DNA from: Mycobacterium xenopi
GTDB taxonomy: Bacteria > Actinomycetota > Actinomycetes > Mycobacteriales > Mycobacteriaceae
Reading direction: 5' to 3'
DNA length: 64,000 nucleotides
NCBI RefSeq assembly: GCF_009936235.1
Contig: NZ_AP022314.1
Coordinates: 3,782,001 to 3,846,000, forward strand
Part shown: positions 58,528 to 64,000 of the stretch, piece after piece
Numbering within the stretch: the stretch's first letter is position 1
Layout: the number at the start of each line of letters is the position of its first letter
Position numbers and translations under genes: made by a program
Notes under the pieces: generated by a model
The model's database searches: none
Told to the model about the DNA's origin: nothing
What the model saw: the letters and a program-made list of their open reading frames with translations, nothing else

Positions 58528-58970
58528 GACCGCCATGGCCTGCCTCGGTGGCGGCGCGCAGCCACGACCGTCCCGCCGGGCTGGACAAACTGCGGGCACC
58601 CCGTCGCCGCTCCGGGATGCCTAACTTCGAGAAATATGCCTGGCTGTTCATGCGGTTTTCCGGCATCGTGCTGGTGATCCTGGCGCTGGGACACCTGTTC
58701 GTGATGCTCATGTGGGACGACGGCGTCTACCGCGTCGACTTCAACTACGTGGCGGCACGCTGGCATTCGCCGTTCTGGCAGACGTGGGACCTGCTGTTGT
58801 TGTGGTTGGCACAGCTGCACGGCGGCAATGGGTTACGCACCATCATCGACGACTATTCCCGCAAGGACGCCACCCGGTTCTGGCTGAACACGCTGCTGGC
58901 GACGTCGATGGTGTTCACCCTCATGCTGGGCACCTATGTGCTGCTGACCTTCGACCCCAACATCTCGTGA
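58524..58970 (+). CDS. sdhD: succinate dehydrogenase hydrophobic anchor SdhD
   Basis: Membrane anchor of 148 residues, three helices (WLFMRFSGIVLVILALGHL, TWDLLLLWLAQLHGGNG, TLLATSMVFTLMLGTYVLL). The first 35 residues are polar and basic. ATG at 58524 overlaps the sdhC stop. Ends 10 bases before sdhA. Syntenic with Rv3317. Confidence 0.94.
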   Translation: MRPPWPASVAARSHDRPAGLDKLRAPRRRSGMPNFEKYAWLFMRFSGIVLVILALGHLFVMLMWDDGVYRVDFNYVAARWHSPFWQTWDLLLLWLAQLHGGNGLRTIIDDYSRKDATRFWLNTLLATSMVFTLMLGTYVLLTFDPNIS

Positions 58971-58980
58971 CGGGCAAAAG

Positions 58981-60735
58981 ATGATCCACCAACACCGCTA
59001 CGACGTGGTGATCGTCGGCGCCGGCGGCGCCGGCATGCGGGCCGCGGTCGAGGCCGCTCCGCGGGTGCGCACCGCGGTGCTGACCAAGCTCTACCCCACC
59101 CGCAGCCACACCGGCGCCGCCCAGGGCGGGATGTGCGCGGCGTTGGCCAACGTCGAAGAAGACAACTGGGAATGGCACGCCTTCGACACCGTCAAGGGCG
59201 GCGACTATCTCGCCGACCAGGACGCGGTGGAGATCATGTGCCGCGAAGCCATCGACGCGGTGCTCGACCTGGAGAAGATGGGGATGCCGTTCAACCGCAC
59301 CCCCGAAGGCCGCATCGACCAGCGCCGTTTCGGCGGGCACACCCGCGACCACGGCAAGGCCCCGGTACGCCGATCCTGTTATGCCGCCGACCGTACCGGC
59401 CAGATGATCTTGCAGACCTTGTACCAGAATTGCATCCGCCACGACGTGCAGTTCTTCAACGAGTTCTACGTCCTCGACCTGGCATTGACCGACACGGCGA
59501 GCGGGCCGGTGACCGCCGGCGTCGTCGCCTACGAGCTGGCCACGGGCGACATTCACGTGTTCCATGCCAAGGCCGTCGTCATCGCCACCGGCGGCTCGGG
59601 CCGGATCTACAAGACCACCTCCAACGCCCACACGTTGACCGGCGACGGCATCGCTGTCGTGTTCCGCAACGGACTTCCGTTGGAGGACATGGAGTTTCAC
59701 CAGTTTCATCCGACCGGTCTGGCGGGCCTGGGCATTTTGATCTCCGAGGCGGTGCGCGGCGAGGGCGGCCGGCTGCTCAACGGTGAAGGTGAGCGCTTCA
59801 TGGAGCGCTATGCGCCGACCATTGTCGATTTGGCCCCCCGCGACATCGTGGCCCGCTCGATGGTGCGGGAGGTGCGCGAGGGCCGCGGTGCCGGCCCGCG
59901 CAAGGACTATGTGTACATTGATGTGCGCCACCTCGGCGCAGACGTGCTGGCCGCCAAGCTGCCCGACATCACCGAGTTCGCGCGTACCTATCTGGGCGTG
60001 GACCCGGTCACCGAGCTGGTGCCGGTGTATCCGACGTGTCACTACCTCATGGGCGGTATCCCGACCACGGTCACCGGGCAGGTGCTGCGGGACAACACCA
60101 CTGCGGTGCCGGGCCTGTACGCGGCCGGCGAATGCGCCTGCGTGTCGGTGCACGGCGCGAACCGGCTGGGCACCAATTCGCTGTTGGACATCAACGTCTT
60201 TGGCCGCCGCGCCGGTATCGCCGCCGCCAACTACGCACTAGGCCACGACTTCGTCGAGCTGCCACCGGAGCCTGCCGCGACGGTGGTCGGCTGGATTGCC
60301 GGCATCCTCTCCGAGCATGGCAACGAACGTGTCGCCGACATTCGCGGCGTGCTGCAGCAGTCGATGGACGACAACGCCGCGGTTTTCCGCACCGAGGACA
60401 GCTTGAAACAGGCTCTAAAAGACATCCATGCACTGAAAGAACGCTATTCGCGAATCAGCGTGCACGACAAGGGAAAACGTTTCAACAGTGATCTGGTGGA
60501 GGCGATCGAGCTGGGTTTCCTGCTCGAGCTCGCCGAGGTTACCGTGGTGGGGGCGTTGAACCGCAAGGAGTCCCGCGGCGGGCATGCCCGCGAGGATTAC
60601 CCGAACCGCGACGACACCAACTACATGCGTCACACCATGGCCTACAAGCAGGGCAGCGATCTGCTGTCCGACATCCGGCTGGATTTCAAGCCCGTGGTGC
60701 AGACCCGCTACGAGCCGATGGAACGGAAGTATTGA
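58981..60735 (+). CDS. sdhA: succinate dehydrogenase flavoprotein subunit SdhA
   Basis: Flavoprotein of 584 residues that oxidises succinate to fumarate. N-terminal FAD site YDVVIVGAGGAGMRAA; covalent flavin histidine His43 in TRSHTGAAQGGM; active-site GHTRDHGKAPVRRSCYAADR; and GEFACVSVHGANRLGTNSLL-like sequence (GECACVSVHGANRLG). The stop overlaps sdhB. Length is normal. Syntenic with Rv3318. Confidence 0.96.
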   Translation: MIHQHRYDVVIVGAGGAGMRAAVEAAPRVRTAVLTKLYPTRSHTGAAQGGMCAALANVEEDNWEWHAFDTVKGGDYLADQDAVEIMCREAIDAVLDLEKMGMPFNRTPEGRIDQRRFGGHTRDHGKAPVRRSCYAADRTGQMILQTLYQNCIRHDVQFFNEFYVLDLALTDTASGPVTAGVVAYELATGDIHVFHAKAVVIATGGSGRIYKTTSNAHTLTGDGIAVVFRNGLPLEDMEFHQFHPTGLAGLGILISEAVRGEGGRLLNGEGERFMERYAPTIVDLAPRDIVARSMVREVREGRGAGPRKDYVYIDVRHLGADVLAAKLPDITEFARTYLGVDPVTELVPVYPTCHYLMGGIPTTVTGQVLRDNTTAVPGLYAAGECACVSVHGANRLGTNSLLDINVFGRRAGIAAANYALGHDFVELPPEPAATVVGWIAGILSEHGNERVADIRGVLQQSMDDNAAVFRTEDSLKQALKDIHALKERYSRISVHDKGKRFNSDLVEAIELGFLLELAEVTVVGALNRKESRGGHAREDYPNRDDTNYMRHTMAYKQGSDLLSDIRLDFKPVVQTRYEPMERKY

Positions 60736-61517
60736 TGACTTCAGGCCAAGTCGTCGACCTGTCGCTGCCGCCGATCCCGGAGGGAGCGGTGATGGTGACC
60801 GTCAGGATCGCCCGGTTCAATCCTGAAGAGCCGGACAAGTACGCCGATTCCGGTGGCTGGCAAAGCTTTCGGGTGCCATGTTCGCCCACCGACCGGGTGC
60901 TCAACCTGTTGATGTACATCAAGGACTACCTGGACGGCACGCTGACGTTCCGGCGGTCGTGTGCACACGGCGTGTGCGGCTCCGATGCTATGCGGATCAA
61001 CGGGCGTAACCGGTTGGCGTGCAAGGTTTTGCTACGCGATCTGCTGCCGAAGAAGCCGGGCAGGCCGGTGACCATCACCGTGGAGCCGATCCGCGGGCTG
61101 CCGGTGGAAAAGGATCTCGTCGTCGACATGGAACCGTTCTTCGACGCCTACCGCGCGGTCAAGCCGTACCTCGTCACCAGCGGCAACCCGCCGACGCGCG
61201 AGCGCATCCAAAGCCAGGCCGATCGCGCCCGCTACGACGACACCACCAAATGCATTCTCTGCGCGGCGTGCACCACCAGTTGCCCGGTGTTCTGGCACGA
61301 GGGCCGCTATTTCGGCCCCGCGGCGATCGTCAACGCGCACCGCTTCATCTTCGACAGCCGCGACGAGGCCGCCGCCGAGCGCCTCGACATCCTCAACGAC
61401 GCCGACGGGGTGTGGCGTTGCCGCACCACGTTCAACTGCACGGAGGCCTGCCCGCGTGGCATCGAGGTGACCAAGGCGATCCAGGAGGTCAAACGCGCGT
61501 TGATGTTCGCGCGTTAG
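60735..61517 (+). CDS. sdhB: succinate dehydrogenase iron-sulfur subunit SdhB
   Basis: Iron-sulfur subunit, 260 residues. [2Fe-2S] site: CAHGVCGSDAMRINGRNRLAC (Asp at the fourth-cysteine spacer, as also in E. coli). [4Fe-4S] and [3Fe-4S] sites: CILCAACTTSCPVFW and CRTTFNCTEACPRGIEV. ATG at 60735 is preferred over TTG at 60732; it overlaps the sdhA stop as TGATG. Syntenic with Rv3319. Confidence 0.95.
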   Translation: MTSGQVVDLSLPPIPEGAVMVTVRIARFNPEEPDKYADSGGWQSFRVPCSPTDRVLNLLMYIKDYLDGTLTFRRSCAHGVCGSDAMRINGRNRLACKVLLRDLLPKKPGRPVTITVEPIRGLPVEKDLVVDMEPFFDAYRAVKPYLVTSGNPPTRERIQSQADRARYDDTTKCILCAACTTSCPVFWHEGRYFGPAAIVNAHRFIFDSRDEAAAERLDILNDADGVWRCRTTFNCTEACPRGIEVTKAIQEVKRALMFAR

Positions 61518-61588
61518 AGGTTGCGCGGTTACAGGACCGCTAGGTGCTGCTTGCTGGCACCCGGAACCGCGGCTAGTGCAATTGAGGA

Positions 61589-61780
61589 TCACACCGGCTC
61601 GTCGTCGCGAAGCCGATCGATCAGTTCGTTGGAAACAGCTGCACCGCGATGCGGAAGCGGCTGGAAGCCATGAAAGGCGTGGCCCCCTGGCTGCCGGTCG
61701 TGCTTGGTCAACGCTTGACGGGCCAGACCCGACAGCCCTTCTCCTATGAAGCGGTTTTCCCCGCGGGCACGCTCCTTCAC
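61589..61780 (-). pseudogene. possible alpha/beta-hydrolase C-terminal remnant
   Basis: A 63-codon minus-strand frame ends PGGHAFHGFQPLPHRGAAVSN...DRLRDDEP. The GHAFHGF block resembles the C-terminal tail of hormone-sensitive-lipase-like hydrolases that carries the catalytic histidine, but no upstream catalytic domain is present (the tetR gene follows in the other direction). If real, it is a truncated remnant; it could also be chance. The rest of 61518-61793 shows nothing else. Confidence 0.3.
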
Positions 61781-61793
61781 AGCTCGGACTGTG

Positions 61794-61819
61794 TATAACA
61801 GAGCGAATGCTCTGTTATA
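61794..61819. promoter_or_regulatory. perfect 26-base palindrome, TetR operator candidate
   Basis: TATAACAGAGC (61794-61804), 4 bases, then GCTCTGTTATA (61809-61819). It overlaps the TATAGT -10 at 61816-61821, and the tetR ATG follows at 61828, so the transcript is probably leaderless and self-repressed. A perfect palindrome with 11-base arms at this site is the usual shape of TetR operators. Confidence 0.75.
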
Positions 61820-61827
61820 GTCGGGCC

Positions 61828-62445
61828 ATGCCGCGCCCGCGGGTCTACGACATCGACCGAATGCTCGATGCCGCCGAATCTCTGGCGGCCGAGTCCGGCC
61901 CCTCCGCGGTGACCATCCGCGCGGTCGCGGCAGCGGCCGCGGTATCCAACGGCGCCCTCTACCACACGTTCGGGTCACGGGCCGAGTTGTTGGCGCGAAC
62001 CTGGCTGCGTGCGGCGCGTCGGTTCCTTGCGACCCAACGCGCGCTCGTCGACGGGTCACTCGCCCCGCGTGACGCTGTCGTCGCCGCCGCGGAGGCGCCA
62101 GCCGTCTTCGCCCAGCGCTACCCGCGGTCGTCGGGGGTGCTACTGCGCACGCGCCGAGAGGAGCTGGTGACCAAAGGCATTCGCCGCGAGCTGGCCGGCG
62201 AACTCGCGGCAACCCAGGCTGAGCTCGTCGAGTTAATGGTCCGGCTGGCGATCGCCATGTGGGATCGCAGAGACGCCGCCGCGGTGGACGTGATCACCAC
62301 GTGCATTGTCGACCTGCCGACAAGCATTCTTCTGCAACGCAACAGGATTCATAGCCCGACAGCCGTCGAGCACCTGCGCGCAGCCGTGGCCGCGGTGCTC
62401 GACGTCGGACCCCCGCCCGCGAAGCAGCAAAGGAGACGACGATGA
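61828..62445 (+). CDS. TetR-family regulator
   Basis: TetR repressor of 205 residues. Helix-turn-helix at about 25-45 (SAVTIRAVAAAAAVSNGALY, HTFGSRAELLARTW); the ligand half is helical. It overlaps the enoyl-CoA hydratase by 4 bases, so it probably controls that gene and itself through the palindrome just upstream. ATG at 61828 is preferred over an earlier ATG at 61807 because the palindrome and -10 lie between them. Confidence 0.88.
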   Translation: MPRPRVYDIDRMLDAAESLAAESGPSAVTIRAVAAAAAVSNGALYHTFGSRAELLARTWLRAARRFLATQRALVDGSLAPRDAVVAAAEAPAVFAQRYPRSSGVLLRTRREELVTKGIRRELAGELAATQAELVELMVRLAIAMWDRRDAAAVDVITTCIVDLPTSILLQRNRIHSPTAVEHLRAAVAAVLDVGPPPAKQQRRRR

Positions 62446-63092
62446 ACCTCGACTATGACGGCAAGATCGCCGTGCTGGACCTCGGCGACAACGAAAACCG
62501 CTTCTCGCCGGAGTTCCTCGACGAGTTCGACGCCCACCTCGACGAAGTGGTCGGCGGCGGCGCACAAGGCTTGGTCACGACGGCGGCAGGCAAGTTCTAC
62601 ACCAACGGGCTCGACCTGGACTGGTTGATGGCGCACGGCGATCAGACGCAGTGGTATGTCCACCGCGTCCAGGGACTGCTCGCGCGGGTGCTGACGCTTC
62701 CGACGCCGACCGCCGCGGCATTGCCTGGCCATGCATTTGGCGCAGGCGCGATGCTGGCACTCGCGCACGACTTCCGGGTCATGCGCGCCGACCGCGGCTT
62801 CTTCTGTTTCCCCGAAGTCGACATCCGGATCCCGTTCACGCCCGGGATGGCGGCGCTGATTCAGGCCAAGCTCACACCGCAGGCCGCGGTGGCCTCGATG
62901 ACGACGGGGCGCCGGTTCGGCGGGACGGACGCCGAGGCGATCGGCATCGTCGACACTACCGCGGGCGAGGGCGCTGTCACGGCCGCCGCCGTCGAGTTCC
63001 TCAGGCCGCTCGAAGGCAAGGATCCCGGAACCTTGGGCGCGATCAAGAACACGATGTACGGCCAGGTCGTCGCGGCGCTCGCGAACACCTAG
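62442..63092 (+). CDS. enoyl-CoA hydratase/isomerase family protein
   Basis: Crotonase-fold protein of 216 residues. The oxyanion-hole segments are AAGKFYTNGLDLDWL and PGHAFGAGAMLALAHDFRV; the latter is followed by FFCFPEVDIRIPFTPGM in the active-site region. It lacks the second glutamate typical of hydratases, so it may be a delta-isomerase or other crotonase. Coupled to tetR, and the substrate is unknown. Confidence 0.85.
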   Translation: MNLDYDGKIAVLDLGDNENRFSPEFLDEFDAHLDEVVGGGAQGLVTTAAGKFYTNGLDLDWLMAHGDQTQWYVHRVQGLLARVLTLPTPTAAALPGHAFGAGAMLALAHDFRVMRADRGFFCFPEVDIRIPFTPGMAALIQAKLTPQAAVASMTTGRRFGGTDAEAIGIVDTTAGEGAVTAAAVEFLRPLEGKDPGTLGAIKNTMYGQVVAALANT

Positions 63093-63100
63093 CCCGAGCC

Positions 63101-63126
63101 GTCACACCTTGGCGGGCTGTGCCGTC
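63101..63126 (+). promoter_or_regulatory. ECF41 (SigJ)-type promoter
   Basis: GTCACA at 63101-63106 and CGTC at 63123-63126 with a 16-base spacer match the published ECF41 promoter pattern (TGTCACA ... CGTC) except for the first T. The gene's ATG at 63135 follows 9 bases after the -10, so the transcript would be leaderless. SigJ, an ECF41 factor, is encoded convergently just downstream. Confidence 0.6.
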
Positions 63127-63134
63127 TAACGGGT

Positions 63135-63728
63135 ATGACACAGAAACCACGAATCGAACCCCTACCACCCAAGAAGGCCCCGCTGTGGGTGCGCGCCGCC
63201 TACCGCTACGCCAAGCGCCGCTTCGGCGAAGTCCCCGAGCCGTTCACCGTCGCCGCGCATCACCCTGGCCTGTTGTTCGCCAACGCGATCCACGAGACCG
63301 CGCTGGAACGGGCGTCGCGCAAGCTGCCCGCGAGTGTGCGCGAGCTCGCGGTGTATTGGACGGCGCGCACCATCGGCTGCTCGTGGTGTGTGGACTTCGG
63401 CGCGATGCTGCAGCGCTTGGACGGCCTGGACATCGAGCGGCTGAAAGACATCGACAATTACGCGACCTCGCCCCATTTCAGCGACGACGAGCGGGCCGCG
63501 ATCGCCTACGCCGACGCGATGACCACCGACCCGCATTCGGTCACCGACGAACAGGTGGCCGATCTGCGGGCCCGCTTCGGCGACGCCGGCGTGATCGAGC
63601 TGACGTATCAGATCGGGGTGGAGAACATGCGCGCACGCATGTACTCGGCGCTGGGCATCACCGAGCAGGGCTTCAATTCCGGTGACGCGTGCCGGGTTCC
63701 GTGGGTCGATCCGTCCGCGAGCCTGTAG
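63135..63728 (+). CDS. carboxymuconolactone-decarboxylase-like (AhpD-fold) protein
   Basis: AhpD/CMD-fold protein of 197 residues. The redox motif CSWC lies in RTIGCSWCVDFGAML, with the conserved AVYWTART helix before it; AMTTDPHSVTDEQ and the ending QIGVENMRARMYSALGI are typical. CMD-like proteins are the most common neighbours of ECF41 sigma factors, and sigJ lies convergently beyond a hairpin. The gene is probably transcribed by SigJ. The enzymatic reaction is not known. Confidence 0.88.
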   Translation: MTQKPRIEPLPPKKAPLWVRAAYRYAKRRFGEVPEPFTVAAHHPGLLFANAIHETALERASRKLPASVRELAVYWTARTIGCSWCVDFGAMLQRLDGLDIERLKDIDNYATSPHFSDDERAAIAYADAMTTDPHSVTDEQVADLRARFGDAGVIELTYQIGVENMRARMYSALGITEQGFNSGDACRVPWVDPSASL

Positions 63729-63774
63729 CTACCGTGAGAAAGTGCGAGTGACGACCACGGTAGCTACAGGCTCG
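63718..63774. terminator. 19-base-arm inverted repeat between CMD gene and sigJ
   Basis: Arms at 63718-63736 (CGAGCCTGTAGCTACCGTG) and 63756-63774 are perfect complements with a 19-base loop. The left arm contains the stop codon (63726-63728) of the CMD-like gene; the right arm ends 8 bases before the sigJ stop codon. It is likely a bidirectional terminator. Confidence 0.75.
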
Positions 63775-63782
63775 AGGCACGT

Positions 63783-64000
63783 TCACCGAGTCCGCAGCGG
63801 CGAGCCGGTGAACTTGTCGGGGTTGGCGATATCCCATAGCGCGCAAACCTTTCCGTCGCGCACGGTGATGGCCAGGATCCGCGGCAGCATCTCCCGATAC
63901 CCTTGGCCGCCCGGACTGCCCGCGGTAAAGACACCAAACTCGCCGTTGACGCGGGCCGGCTGGTTCGCCGTGAAAAACGCCGGCCCGTAGCGTCGCGCCA
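63783..64000 (-). CDS. sigJ: ECF41 sigma factor SigJ, C-terminal part (cut by window edge)
   Basis: The last 72 codons of a gene that continues past the window: FFTANQPARVNGEFGVFTAG, then ILAITVRDGKVCALWD and IANPDKFTGSPLRTR. This is the SnoaL-like domain fused to ECF41 sigma factors, and NPDKF corresponds to their conserved NPDKL motif. The sequence matches the end of M. tuberculosis SigJ (Rv3328c). The sigma domains are outside the window. Confidence 0.85.
   Translation of the reverse strand, partial: ARRYGPAFFTANQPARVNGEFGVFTAGSPGGQGYREMLPRILAITVRDGKVCALWDIANPDKFTGSPLRTR

Overview
The window is high-GC DNA from a slow-growing, non-tuberculous Mycobacterium. Gene content and order follow the Mycobacterium tuberculosis segment Rv3272 to Rv3319 almost gene for gene: CaiB, fadE25, purE/K, birA, accD5/accE5/maf/sseA/accA3, sigF/rsbW, lat/lrpA/pcd, lhr/nei, glpD2/lpdA, amiA1/amiB1, deoD/pmmB/upp/sapM, add/deoA/cdd, sdhCDAB. 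A PPE gene, SapM and UsfY also point to this genus. Gene names rest on recognising these families and the shared order; no database was searched. Against that order the window lacks Rv3273, lpqC, atsB, phoY1 and the mtp region, and it gains a catalase, a SigF-side gene island, a PPE gene, a PstS, a FetAB-type transporter and several insertion sequences.

Layout. 1-12 kb: a CoA-transferase, fadE25, de novo purine genes (purK-purE), biotin ligase birA divergent from accD5, then the coupled run accD5-accE5-maf-sseA-sufE-like and accA3. Together these supply and biotinylate the acyl-CoA carboxylases that make methylmalonyl-CoA. 12-18.7 kb: a stress block. sigF and its anti-sigma factor rsbW lie beside a STAS (anti-anti-sigma) gene and face a plus-strand series of small genes (one-helix membrane protein, acidic protein, lysine/glutamate-rich stress protein, holin-like protein, usfY). 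Two of these have SigF-type promoter sequences. An IS21-family element sits in the last codons of the holin-like gene. 18.8-23.4 kb: lat, lrpA, a DUF1338/HglS-type gene and pcd form a lysine catabolic cluster. 23.4-26.2 kb: a large DJ-1-tailed catalase and a coupled companion gene.

26.2-33 kb is the plastic zone. It holds a collapsed MFS transporter gene and an IS607-type serine recombinase gene split by an IS110-family element and an IS3-family element. A decayed stretch follows, then two tandem TetR genes with nearly identical DNA-binding halves, the second carrying a frameshift. 33-41 kb: lhr (frameshifted), nei1, a DUF732 protein, an orphan PPE protein and a PstS lipoprotein. 41-53.7 kb: RNA pseudouridine synthase, glpD2, lpdA, M20 amidohydrolases, purine and pyrimidine salvage genes (deoD, pmmB, upp), the secreted phosphatase sapM and a large acidic protein.

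53.7-58 kb: cdd-deoA-add run straight into fetA-fetB on the minus strand as one probable operon, closed by a 22-bp-arm hairpin. 58-61.5 kb: sdhCDAB. 61.5-64 kb: a TetR-crotonase pair behind a perfect 26-bp palindrome. Last comes a carboxymuconolactone-decarboxylase-like gene with an ECF41-type promoter, facing the 3' end of sigJ (ECF41) across a 19-bp-arm hairpin.
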